A DNA stretch of 64,000 nt, taken from Colletes latitarsis. Its lineage: Eukaryota > Arthropoda > Insecta > Hymenoptera > Colletidae. A model generated the notes under the pieces. That model was not told the DNA's origin, did no database searches, and saw only the letters and a list, made by a program, of their open reading frames with translations. Positions 11,715 through 20,584 of the stretch are shown here, piece after piece; the first letter of the stretch is position 1, and every line of letters starts with the position of its first letter. The position numbers were made by a program, and so were the translations under genes. The stretch is taken from NCBI RefSeq assembly GCF_051014445.1, contig NW_027488370.1:1550001-1614000 (forward strand), given 5' to 3'.

Positions 11715-14700
11715 TTTCGCATATTTCTCATACATGTTGAACAGATCCTGGGTTTTTTCTGGTTTGGATCACGTAGTAATGTGGGACCACACTGAAACAA
11801 TCAATTAAACCTGATCTTGATAAATATTTTAGAGGAAAACGCATGTTAGGTCTGGGTTAGGTCTAGGATTTGCCCTCATCAGGCTCATACTTTCGCATAT
11901 TTCTCATACTTCATGGCTAGATTCTGGGCTATTTCTGGATTGGATCACGTAGTAAAGTGGTACCACACTGAAACATTCAATGAAACCTGGTCTGGATAAA
12001 TATTTTAGAGGATAACGCATCTTATGTCTGGGTTAGGTCTAACATTTGCCCTCATCAGGCTCACAGTTTAGCGTTTTTCACATACTTGTTGAACAGATCC
12101 TGGGCTTTTTCTGGTTTGGATCACGAAGTAGTGTGGTACGTCACTGAAGCAGTCCATTAAACCTGGTTTCGCTCAATATTTTAGAGGATAACGCATGTTA
12201 GGTCTAGGTTAGGTCTGGGATTTGCTCTCATCAGGCTCATTCTTTCGCATATTTCTCATACTTGATGGCTAGATCCTGGGCTTTTTCTGGATTGCGTCAC
12301 GTAGTAATGTAGTACCACAGTGAAACAGTCAATGAAACCTGGTTTCCATCAATATTCTAGAGGACAACGCATGTTAGGTTTAGGTTAGGCCTGGGATTTG
12401 CCCTCATCAGAGTCATACTGTGGCAGTTTTAACATACTTGTTGAACGGATCCAGGGCTTTTTCAGGTTTGGTTCACGTAGTAATGTGGTACCACACTGAA
12501 ACATTCAATTAAACCTTTTCTTGATAAATATTTTAGAGGATAACGCATGTTAGGTTTGGGTTAGGTCTGAGGTTTGGCCCTCATCAGGCTCATACTTTCG
12601 CATATTTCCCATACTTCATGGCTAGATCCTGGGCTGTTTCTGGATTGTATCAGGTAGTAAAGTGGTACCACACTGAAACATTCAATGAAACTGGTCTGGA
12701 TAAATATTTTAGAGGATAACGCATCTTAGGTCTGGGTTAGGTCTAAGATTTGCCCTCATCAGGCTCACAGTTTAGCGTTTTTCACATACTTCTTGAACAG
12801 ATCCTGGGCTTTCTCTGGTTTGGATCACGAAGTAGTGTGGTACCACACTGAAACAGTCAATGTAACCTGGTTTCCAACAATATTTTAGAGGAAACGCAAG
12901 TTAGGTCTGGGTAAGGCCTGAGATTTTCACTGATCAGACTCATACTTTCGCATTCTCCACATACTTGTTGAACGGATCCTGGGTTTTTTCTGGTTTGGTT
13001 CGCGTAGTAATGTGGTACCACACTGAAACATTCAATTAAACCTGGTCTTGATAAATATTTTAGAGGATAACGCATGTTAGGTTTGGGTTAGGTCTAGGAT
13101 TTGCCCTCATCAGGCTCATACTTTCGCATATTTCACATACTTCATGGCTAGATCCTGGGGTGTTTCTGGATTGTATCACGTAGTAATGTGGTACCACGCT
13201 GAAACAGTCGATTAAACCTGGTTTCGATCAATATTTTAGAGGATAACACAAGTTAAGTCTGGGATAGGTCTGGGATTTGACCTCATCAGACTCATACTTT
13301 CGCGATTTTCACATACTTGTTGAACGGATCCTGGGTTATTTTCTGGTTTTGGATCACATAGTAATGTGGTACCACACTGAAACAGTCGATTAAACCAGGT
13401 TTCGATCAATATTTTTGAGGATAACGCATGTTAGGTCTAGTTTAGGCCTGGGATTTTCACTCATCGGTCTCATAACTTCGCATTCTTCACATTCTTGTTG
13501 AACGGATCCTGGGTTTTTTCTGGTTTGGATCACGTAGTAATGTGGGACCACACTGAAACAGTCAATTAAACCTGGTTTCGATCAATATTTTAGAGAATAA
13601 TTCATGTTAGGTCTAGGTTAGGTCTGGGATTTGCTCTCATCAGGCTCATTCTTTCGCATATTTCTCATACTTGATGGCTAGATCCTGGGCTTTTTCTGGA
13701 TTGCATCACGTAGTAATGAAGTGCAACACAGAAACAGTCAATTAAACCTGGTTTCCATCAATATTCTAGAGGACAACGCATGTTAGGTCTAGGTTAGGCC
13801 TGGGATTTGCCCTCATCAGGGTCATACTGTCGCAGTTTTAACATACTTGTTGAACGGATCCTCGGTTTTTTCTGGTATGGTTCACGTAGTAATGTGGTAC
13901 CACACTGAAACATTCAATTAAACCTGGTCTTGATAAATATTTTAGAGGATAACGCAAGTTATGTCTGGGATAGGTCCAGGATTTGCCCTCATCAGGCTCA
14001 CAGTTTAGCGTTTTTCACATACTTCTTGAACAGATCCTGGGCTTTCTCTGGTTTGGATCACGAAGTAGTGTGGTACCACGCTGAAACAGTCCATTAAACC
14101 TGGTTTCGCTCAATATTTTAGAGGATAACGCATGTTAGGTCTAGGTTAGGTCTGGGATTTTCACTGATCAGGCTCATACTTTCGCATATTTCTCATACTT
14201 CATGGCTAGATCCTGGGCTATTTCTGGATTGGATCACGTAGTCATGTGGTACCACACTGAAACAGTCAAATAAACCTGGTTTTGATCAATATTTTAGAGA
14301 ATAATTCATGTTAGGTCTAGGTTAGGTCTGGGATTTGCTCCCATCAGGCTCATTCTTTCGCATATTCCTCATACTTGATGGCTAGATTCTGGGCTTTTTC
14401 TAGATTGCATCACGTTGTAATGAAGTACAACACTGAAACAGTCAATTAAACCTGGTTCCCATCAATATTCTAGAGGACAACGCATGTTAGGTCTAGGTTA
14501 GGCCTGGGATTTGCCCTCATCAGGGTCATACTGTCGCAGTTTTAACATACTTGTTGAACGGATCCTGGGTTTTTTCTGGTTTGGTTCACGTAGTAATGTG
14601 TTACCACACTGAAACATTCAATTAAACCTGGTCTTGATAAATATTTTAGAGGATAACGCATGTTAGGTTTGGGTTAGGTCTAGGATTTGCCCTCATCAGG

Positions 14701-14977
14701 CTCATACTTTCGCATGTTTCTCATACTTCATGGCTAGATCCTGGGCTGATTCTGGATTGTATCACGTAGTAACGTGGCACCACGCTGAAACAGTCGATTA
14801 AACCTGGTTTCGATCAATATTTTAGAGGATAACGCAAGTTAAGTCTAGGATAGGTCTGGGATTTGACCTCATCAGACTCATACTTTCGCGTTTTTCACAT
14901 ACTTGTTGAACAGATCCTGGGTTTTTTCTGGTTTGGATCACGTATTAATGTGGGACCACACTGAAACAGTCAATGAA
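11715..14977 (+). repeat. Segmental duplication block C, copy 1 (25103-bp spacing)
   Basis: About 18.5 monomers matching 36818-40080 at a constant 25103-bp offset. Shared oddities include AGAGGAAAACGC, GTACGTCACTGAAGC, the short GAGGAAACGC monomer and GGTTTTGGATCAC. Only a few base changes are visible. The block ends about 50 bp before the retroelement. Confidence 0.87.
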
Positions 14978-15026
14978 ACCTGGTTTCGATCATTATTTTA
15001 GAGAATAATTCATGTTAGGTCTTGGT

Positions 15027-15040
15027 TAGGTCTGGGATTT
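15027..15040 (+). repeat. Target-site duplication, left copy
   Basis: TAGGTCTGGGATTT immediately precedes the poly(T) tract and is repeated at 17279-17292. The last three T could also belong to the tail, so the duplication is 11-14 bp; 14 is the maximal match (T at 15026 versus C at 17278). Fourteen bases is also the size known for R1 at its rDNA site. Confidence 0.9.
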
Positions 15041-15064
15041 TTTTTTTTTTTTTTATTTTTTTTT
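15041..15064 (-). other. Poly(A) tail of the retroelement (poly(T) on plus strand)
   Basis: The plus strand shows 14 T, one A at 15055, then nine T, continuous with TTT of the target duplication. It marks the element's 3' end and fixes its orientation as minus. The single interruption suggests modest age or replication slippage. Confidence 0.93.
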
Positions 15065-15090
15065 GTCGTGGGGAAAATCTTCGAAAGACT

Positions 15091-15122
15091 CCCTCCCACC
15101 TCCTTGGGGAGAGGTGGGAGGG
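15091..15122 (-). other. 3' UTR hairpin, 12-bp perfect stem
   Basis: The arms 15091-15102 and 15111-15122 are exact reverse complements around an 8-nt loop. It is the structure closest to the poly(A) tail. Confidence 0.8.
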
Positions 15123-15135
15123 GTGTGTGGGATTC

Positions 15136-15163
15136 CCCGCGCCCGTACAACGACAGGCGCGGG
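15136..15163 (-). other. 3' UTR hairpin, 8-bp perfect stem
   Basis: CCCGCGCC at 15136-15143 pairs with GGCGCGGG at 15156-15163. It is short, but all G-C. Confidence 0.6.
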
Positions 15164-15206
15164 ACCTACCCACTAAAAACCCCACGGTGACCATTCGGCA
15201 CGCTTT

Positions 15207-15252
15207 GGGAGGATACCGGGAATCGCTCGAAGCATTCTTCCGGTATCCTCCC
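15207..15252 (-). other. 3' UTR hairpin, 13-bp perfect stem
   Basis: The arms 15207-15219 (GGGAGGATACCGG) and 15240-15252 are exact reverse complements with a 20-nt loop. Confidence 0.8.
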
Positions 15253-15317
15253 CGTGCCCGCGCTTTCGCGCCCATCCCCCGGGGGGACAATCGGCCCCCC
15301 AGTAGACACACTGCCTC

Positions 15318-15354
15318 ATAGCGGCGGGACGGGGCCACTCCATCCCGCCGCTAT
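15318..15354 (-). other. 3' UTR hairpin, 12-bp perfect stem
   Basis: The arms 15318-15329 (ATAGCGGCGGGA) and 15343-15354 are exact reverse complements with a 13-nt loop. Confidence 0.8.
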
Positions 15355-15376
15355 CCGTCCCGGGGCCGCGTTTAGT

Positions 15377-15406
15377 GGCGGCTGCGAGCCCCAACTCGCA
15401 ACCGCC
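15377..15406 (-). other. 3' UTR hairpin, 12-bp stem with one wobble
   Basis: The arms 15377-15388 and 15395-15406 pair except at 15382/15401. That position is C/A on the plus strand but G-U in minus-strand RNA, so the stem is complete only in the element's sense transcript. Confidence 0.75.
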
Positions 15407-15480
15407 CGCGACCCCGTTTCCACCCCTTGGCGGCCGGGCGTTCATGGCCGCACCAGACCGCCGAGGGTGCCTCCCCTTGC

Positions 15481-15525
15481 GTCGGACCGGTAGGGGGAGG
15501 CACTCCTACCCCCAACCGGTCCGAC
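15481..15525 (-). other. 3' UTR hairpin, 11-bp perfect stem with inner extension
   Basis: GTCGGACCGGT at 15481-15491 pairs with 15515-15525. After one mismatch the stem continues with five G-C pairs (15493-15497 with 15509-15513). Confidence 0.78.
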
Positions 15526-15540
15526 CCGGCGCCGCCTGGC

Positions 15541-15571
15541 GGGAGGAGGGTCCCCTCAGGACCCCCCTCCC
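15541..15571 (-). other. 3' UTR hairpin, 13-bp stem with one wobble
   Basis: The arms 15541-15553 and 15559-15571 pair around a 5-nt loop except at 15547/15565. That position is A/C on the plus strand but U-G in sense RNA. It lies just downstream of the pol stop codon. Confidence 0.75.
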
Positions 15572-15647
15572 AGCCTAGATCATCCGCCACGCCGAGGCGG
15601 CCGCCCGCGACGCCTCGCGACCGGGCGACGACCTCGGGCCACCGCAC

Positions 15648-15684
15648 GAGCGCGAGCTTCAGCGCGCCGCTGAAGCTCGCGCTC
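15648..15684 (-). other. 17-bp perfect hairpin near the end of the pol coding sequence
   Basis: The arms 15648-15664 and 15668-15684 are exact reverse complements with a 3-nt loop. It encodes part of the arginine-rich tail, so codon choice and structure overlap. It is the longest perfect stem of the window. Confidence 0.85.
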
Positions 15685-15693
15685 CCTCCCCGC

Positions 15694-15733
15694 GGCCTCC
15701 TTCTGCAACATTACGTTCTCGCAGAAGGAGGCC
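15694..15733 (-). other. 13-bp perfect hairpin in pol coding sequence
   Basis: GGCCTCCTTCTGC at 15694-15706 pairs exactly with 15721-15733 around a 14-nt loop, ten bases from the preceding hairpin. Confidence 0.8.
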
Positions 15734-15750
15734 ACGGCCCTCCACTTCTC

Positions 15751-15790
15751 CTCGCTGCCGAGCATGGCGCGCACCACGCCCGGCAGCGAG
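15751..15790 (-). other. 10-bp perfect hairpin in pol coding sequence
   Basis: CTCGCTGCCG at 15751-15760 pairs exactly with 15781-15790; the loop is 20 nt. Confidence 0.7.
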
Positions 15791-15923
15791 ACATCCCGCC
15801 CGACGACGCCGACCAGGACACGACGCTCCCCCTCCCACGCGGGGCATACCTCCAGGGTATGATCCGCCGCGTCCTGCTCAGCGTCGCAGTGGCAGCAACG
15901 CGCCGTCGGCTCCTTCCCTATCC

Positions 15924-15970
15924 GGCACAGGTATCTTCCGAAGCTGCCATGCCCGGAAAATACCTGTGCC
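15924..15970 (-). other. 11-bp perfect hairpin next to the nonsense codon
   Basis: GGCACAGGTAT at 15924-15934 pairs exactly with 15960-15970. Inside it, TTCCG (15936-15940) pairs with CGGAA (15954-15958). Confidence 0.72.
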
Positions 15971-15975
15971 ATCCG

Positions 15976-15978
15976 CTA
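15976..15978 (-). other. In-frame nonsense codon (TAG) in the pol ORF
   Basis: The plus strand reads CTA here. It follows a GHGSLT stretch and precedes RMAQVFSGHGSFGRYLCRIG in the same frame, so it separates the RT part from the zinc-knuckle part. It is the only in-frame stop I see between 17277 and 15583. Confidence 0.9.
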
Positions 15979-16962
15979 GGTGAGGCTGCCATGGCCTCTG
16001 CCCAGCCACTCCTTCAGGAGTGGCCGAACCGCCCCGACAGTCCGGTGCCCCGCGGTTGGCAGAGCCAGCCGCTCCTGCCACGCGAGCAACTCGGACTGCC
16101 GGGCCTGGCGCTTCAAATCGCCCCAAGCAGGTTCCTGCCCGCCCGGGACCGCCCCCACCCCCGCGCGACGGTCGACGCGGTGCCGGTACATCACCGCGTG
16201 CGACCGCGCGAGCAGGTCCATGGGCGGCATCCCCGCTAGAACCGTCGCCGCCTCATGTGACATGGTCCGATACCCGCGGACGACCCTGAGCGCCATGCGC
16301 CTCTGCACCCGACGCAGCATAGTCATGCTGCGCCGGGAGGCAGCCAGGTCGTCCGCCCAGACGGGGGCCCCGTATAGGGCCACCGACTGGACCATTGCCA
16401 CATAGAGGCGACGAACTCGGCCCGCCGGGCCCCCCAGGTTGGGCAGGATCCGGCCCAGAGCCGCAACCATCCTTTCCAACCGGGGGACCAGGCAGCGGAA
16501 ATGCTTCTCGAAACGCCAGTGGCTATCGAGGATCAGCCCTAGATACCTGATCTGGGGCTTCACCTCGATGTCAGCCCCACCCACCCGAATCAGAGGGGGT
16601 GGCGGATCCTGCCGAGGTGAATGAAACGCAATCAACTCGGTCTTATGGACCGTCACCGTCATCCCCATCCCCCTGATCCGGTCGACGACGCGTTGCGACC
16701 CCTCCTCCGCGCGACGCATGGCGCTCCCCCAGTGCGCCCCGACGGCCAGCACCAGTGTGTCATCCGCATAACACACCGTGCTGACGCCGTCGGGGAGGCC
16801 GGCCCGCAACACCGAGTCGTACGCGATGTTCCACAGGAGTGGCCCGAGGACCGACCCCTGCGGAACACCGCAGTACACCTCCCTCCGCATACCACCATCC
16901 CGGCCCGGATACTCGATCCACCTGCCGCGGAGATAATCCCCGACGACCGCCCTGAGACAAGG

Positions 16963-16988
16963 GGGGACTCGATGATATTCGAGTCCCC
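16963..16988 (-). other. 10-bp perfect hairpin in RT coding sequence
   Basis: GGGGACTCGA at 16963-16972 pairs exactly with 16979-16988 around a 6-nt loop. Confidence 0.7.
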
Positions 16989-17019
16989 TCCTTATCTCTT
17001 CCCAGGGGAGGGTGTTAAA

Positions 17020-17053
17020 GGCATTGGCAATATCCAAGGATATTGCCAATGCC
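17020..17053 (-). other. 16-bp near-palindrome over RT catalytic motif A
   Basis: The arms 17020-17035 and 17038-17053 are exact reverse complements with only two bases between. They code residues 57-68, ending in SLDIANA with the catalytic Asp 64. Confidence 0.85.
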
Positions 17054-17278
17054 ACCCCTCCCCGGGAGACGGCCGCCTCCGAGAGGGCCCTCACACGACC
17101 TATCGCGTCGATAGTCGATCGGCCCCCCCGGAAACCGAACTGGCAGTCGGCCAGACCGGGATCACCCCGCGACAGGTGCTCGACGAGGCGGGCAGCAATC
17201 ACACGCTCGAAGAGCTTGCCCACCTCGTCGAGGAGACAAATGGGCCGGTATGCGGAGGGAGACTCCGCGGGCCGACCC

Positions 17279-17292
17279 TAGGTCTGGGATTT
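17279..17292 (+). repeat. Target-site duplication, right copy
   Basis: TAGGTCTGGGATTT resumes the interrupted monomer directly, followed by GCTCTCATCAGG of the AATAATTC subfamily. Joining left and right flanks with one duplication removed gives a normal monomer, so the insertion caused no other loss. Confidence 0.9.
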
Positions 17293-17340
17293 GCTCTCAT
17301 CAGGCTCATTCTTTCGCATATTTCTCATACTTGATGGCTA

Positions 17341-19553
17341 GATCCTGGGCTTCTTCTGGATTGCATCACGTAGTAATGAAGTACAACACTGAAACAGTCA
17401 ATTAAACCTGGTTTCCATCAATATCTTAGAGGACAACGCAAGTTAGGTCTGGGATAGGTCTTGGATTTGCCCTCATCAGGCTCATACTTTCGCGTTTTTC
17501 ACATACTTGAACAGATCCTGGGTTTTTTCTGGTTTGGATCACGTAGTAGTGTGGTACCACACTGAAACAGTCCATTATACCTGGTTTGGACCAATATTTT
17601 AGAGGATAACGCATGTTAGGTCTAGGTTAGGTCTGGGATTTTCACTCATCAGACTCATACTTTCGCAGTCTTCACATACTTGTTGAACGGATCGTGGGTT
17701 TTTTCTGGTTTGGATCACGTAGTAATGTGGTACCACACTGAAACAGTCGATTAAACCTGGTTTCGATCAATATTTTAGAGGATAACGCAAGTTAAGTCTG
17801 GGATTGGTCTGGGATTTGACATCATCAGACTCATACTTTCGCACACTTCACATACTCGTTGGACAGATCCTGGGTTATTTTCTGGTCTGGATCACATAGT
17901 AATGTGGTACCACACTGAAACAGTCGATTGAACCAGGTGTCGATCAATATTTTTGAGGATAACGCATGTTAGGTCTAGGTTAGGCCTGGGATTTTCACTC
18001 ATCAGACTCATACTTTCGCATTCTTTACATACTTGTTGAACGGATCCTGGGTTTTTTCTGGTTTGGATCACGTAGTAATGTGGGACCACACTGAAACAGT
18101 CAATTAAACCTGGTTTCGATCAATATTTTAGAGAATAATTCATGTTAGGTCTGGGTCAGGTCTGGGATTTGCTCTCATCAGGCTCATTCTTTCGCATATT
18201 TCTAATACTTGATGGCTAGATCCTGGGCTTCTTCTGGATTGCATCACGTTGTAATGAAGTACAACACTGAAACAGTCAATTAAACCTGGTTTCCATCAAT
18301 ATCTTAGAGGACAACGCAAGTTAGGTCTGGGATATGTCTGGGATTTGCACTCATCAGGCTCATTCTTTCGCGTTTTTCACATACTTGTTGAACGGATCCT
18401 GGGTTTTTCTGGTTTGGATCACGTAGTAATGTGGGACCACACTGAAACAGTCAATTAAACCTGGTTTCGATCAATATTTTAGAGAATAATTCATGTTAGG
18501 TCTAGGTCAGGTCTCGGATTTGCTCTCATCAGGCTCATTCCTTCGCATATTTCTCATACTTGATGGCTAGATCCTGGGCTTCTTCTGGATTGCATCACGT
18601 AGCAATGAAGTACAACACTGAAACAGTCAATTAAACCTGGTTTCCATCAATATCTTAGAGGACAACGCAAGTTATGTCTGGGATATGTCTGGGATTTGCC
18701 CTCATCAGGCTCATACTTTCACGTTTTTCACATACTTGTTGAACAGATCCTGGGTTTTTTCTGGTTTGGATCACGTAGTAATGTGGGACCACACTGAAAC
18801 AATCAATTAAACCTGGTCTTGATAAATATTTTAAAGGATAACGCAAGTTAGGTCTGGGATTGGCCTGGGATTTGATATCATCAGACTCATACTTTCGCAC
18901 ACTTCACATACTCGTTGAACAGATCCTGGGTTATTTTCTGATTTGGATCACATAGTAATGTGGTACCACACTGATACAGTCGATTAAACCAGGTTTCGAT
19001 CAATATTTTTGAGGATAACGCATGTTAGGTCTAGGTTAGGCCTGGGATTTTCACTCATCAGACTCATACTTTCGCATTCTTCACATACTTGTTGAACGGA
19101 TCCTGGGTTTTTTCTGGTTTGGATCACGTAGTAATGTGGGACCACACTGAAACAGTCAATTAAACCTGGTTTCGATGAATATTTTAGAGAATAATTCATG
19201 TTAGGTCTAGGTCAGGTCTGGGATTTGCTCTCATCAGGCTCATTCTTTCGCATATTTCTCATACTTGATGGCTAGATCCTGGGCTTCTTCTGGATTGCAT
19301 CACGTAGTAATGAAGTACAACACTGAAACAGTCAATTAAACCTGGTTTCCATCAATATCTTAGAGGACAACGCAAGTTAGGTCTGGGATATGTCTGGGAT
19401 TTGCCCTCATCAGGCTCATACTTTCGCGTTTTTCACATACTTGTTGAACAGATCCTGGGTTTTTTCTGGTTTGGATCACGTAGTAGGGTGGTACCACGCT
19501 GAAACAGTCCATTAAACCTGGTTTGGATCAATATTTTAGAGGATAACGCATGT
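17341..19553 (+). repeat. Block shared with 27848-29712 (~10.2-10.5 kb spacing)
   Basis: The left part matches at offset 10507-10510 (a 3-bp gap in CATACTTGAACAG near 17508 shifts it), and the part from about 18640 matches at 10159. The left copy therefore carries two extra monomers. Shared private variants are CTTCTTCTGG, GGATCGTGGG and CTTTCACG. Confidence 0.78.
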
Positions 19554-20584
19554 TAGGTTTGGGTTAGGTCTAGGATTTGCCCTCATCAGGCTCATACTTT
19601 CGCATATTTCACATACTTCATGGCTAGATCCTGGGCTGTTTCTGGATTGAATCACGTAGTAATGTGGCACCACGCTGAAACAGTCGATTAAACCTGGTTT
19701 CGATCAATATTTTATAGGATAACGCAAGTTAAGTCTGGGATAGGTCTGGGATTTGACCTCATCAGACACATACTTTCGCGTTTTTCACATACTTGTTGAA
19801 CAGATCCTGGGTTTTTTCTGGTTTGGATCACGTAGTAATGTGGGACCACACTGAAACAGTCAAGTAAACCTGGTTTCGATCAATATTTTAGAGGATAACG
19901 CATGTTAGGTCTAGGTTAGGCCTGGGATTTGCCCTCATCAGAGTCATACTGTCGCAGTTTTAACATACTTGTTGAAAGGATCCTGGGTTTTTACTGGTTT
20001 GGTTCACGTAGTAATGTGGTACCACACTGAAACATTCAATTAAACCTTTTCTTGATAAATATTTTAGAGGATAACGCATGTTAGGTTTGGGTTAGGTCTG
20101 AGGTTTGGCCCTCATCAGGCTCATACTTTCGCATATTTCTCATACTTCATGGCTAGATCCTGGGCTGTTTCTGGATTGTATCAGGTAGTAAAGTGGTACC
20201 ACACTGAAACATTCAATGAAACCTGGTCTGGTTAAATATTTTAGAGGATAACGCATCTTAGGTCTGGGTTAGGTCTAAGATTTGCCCTCATCATGCTCAC
20301 AGTTTAGCGTTTTTCCCATACTTCTTGAACAGATCCTGGGCTTTCTCTGGTTTGGATCACGAAGTAGTGTGGTACCACACTCAAACAGTCCATTAAACCT
20401 GGTTTCGCTCAATATTTTAGAGGATAACGCATGTTAGGTCTAGGTTAGGTCTGGGAATTGCTCTCATCAGGCTCATTCTTTCGCATATTTCTCATACTTG
20501 ATGGCTAGATCCTGGGCTTTTTCTGGATTGCATCACGTAGTAATGTAGTACCACACTGAAACAGTCAATGAAACCTGGTTTCCA

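Larger units (their letters stand above)
1..15026 (+). repeat. Satellite array, left segment (~176-bp monomers, head to tail)
   Basis: About 85 consecutive monomers. The anchor TGAAACA starts at 1, 178, 354, 530, 706 and 883, so spacing is 176-177 bp, and it continues at that pitch to the retroelement. All copies face the same way. Fixed landmarks in order are TGAAACAGTC, ATTAAACCTGG, ATCAATATTTTAGAGGATAACGC, two TTAGG-containing 11-mers, ATTTGCCCTCATCAGG, CATACTTTCGCA, a GATCCTGGG block with a T tract, and GTGGTACCAC. No gene-like reading frame is present: a 176-bp unit shifts frame at every monomer, and the short minus-strand ORFs seen here are the same satellite peptide repeated. The unit length is in the usual nucleosome-scale range of centromeric and pericentromeric satellites; that location is inference. 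Confidence 0.97.
15065..15579 (-). other. Retroelement 3' UTR, rich in stem-loops
   Basis: About 515 bp lie between the pol stop codon (15580-15582, minus strand) and the poly(A) tail. It is very GC-rich. I see no further conserved coding; plus- and minus-strand ORFs here lack motifs. At least seven hairpins are lined up along it, the last only about 27 bp from the tail. In R2-like elements the RT recognises 3' UTR structure, so a role in template recognition is plausible. Confidence 0.8.
15583..15975 (-). other. C-terminal CCHC zinc-knuckle segment of the pol pseudogene
   Basis: Counting from the ATG at 15970-15972, MAQVFSGHGSFGRYLCRIG leads into Cys26-X2-Cys29-X8-His38-X4-Cys43 (genomic 15844-15897). 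That is the CCHC knuckle typical of the C-terminus of R1-clade ORF2 proteins and thought to bind nucleic acid. An alpha-helical stretch follows (about 65-90), then a very arginine-rich tail (about 93-130). It is in frame with the RT part but cut off by the TAG, so it would not be translated in the same polypeptide. Confidence 0.88.
15580..17277 (-). pseudogene. Truncated, interrupted pol ORF of the retroelement (reverse transcriptase to C-terminal zinc knuckle)
   Basis: One frame runs from the truncated 5' end at 17277 to TGA at 15580-15582, about 565 codons, broken by a single TAG at 15976-15978. The product of an intact relative copies element RNA into DNA at a nicked chromosomal target. 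Upstream of the first GTG/ATG-like codon (17221-17223) the frame is still open and reads SPSAYRPICLLDEVGK, a conserved RT block. The true start is therefore missing and no internal start is meaningful. ORF1 and the apurinic-type endonuclease are absent. The sequence on both sides of the TAG is in the same frame and reads as family-typical protein, so it is a point nonsense mutation and not a frameshift. Opposite-strand ORFs here are shadows. Confidence 0.93.
15979..17277 (-). other. Reverse transcriptase domain and thumb/linker of the pol pseudogene
   Basis: Numbering from the codon at 17221-17223, the finger block is GKLFERVIAARLVEHL (2-17), then DCQFGFRGGRSTIDAI (26-41). Motif A is SLDIANAFN with catalytic Asp 64. 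Motif B is GVPQGSVLGPLLW (119-131). Motif C is CYADDTLVL with YADD at 152-155 (genomic 16759-16770), so all three catalytic aspartates are present. HKTELIAFH and IRYLGLILDSHWRFEKHF follow as palm/thumb motifs. The rest is the basic connector seen in LINE proteins. The motif set matches the R1/TRAS group of arthropod LINEs. The RT core itself shows no inactivating change. Confidence 0.92.
15041..17278 (-). mobile_element. 5'-truncated non-LTR (LINE) retrotransposon, R1-clade-like
   Basis: A GC-rich, 2.24-kb segment sits inside the AT-leaning satellite. On the minus strand it reads reverse transcriptase, C-terminal zinc knuckle, 3' UTR and poly(A). The 5' end is cut off at the first conserved RT block, so ORF1 and the endonuclease domain are missing. 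Matching 14-bp direct repeats flank it, and the poly(A) end abuts the GGGATTT of the target. These are the hallmarks of target-primed reverse transcription, with the cDNA primed by the plus strand ending in ATTT. Clade assignment rests on RT motifs and the CCHC C-terminus; a TRAS/SART-type telomere-targeting relative is possible. It is a dead copy: no 5' half and an internal stop. Confidence 0.93.

Noticed and set aside
15015..15025. Genuine telomere end inside the window
   Set aside because: 11-mers never exceed three in a row and are followed by satellite body everywhere, so there is no true telomere tract here.
15427..16239. 270-codon plus-strand ORF opposite the retroelement
   Set aside because: It is antisense to the pol ORF and UTR, proline/arginine-rich from GC bias, and has no recognisable domain; the minus frame carries RT and CCHC motifs.
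15041..17278. R1 insertion in 28S rDNA
   Set aside because: Both flanks are satellite, with no rRNA sequence. Only the clade resemblance and the 14-bp duplication size remain.
16621..17334. 237-codon plus-strand ORF opposite the RT domain
   Set aside because: It is a shadow of the RT frame; it even runs across the element-satellite junction, which a real gene would not.
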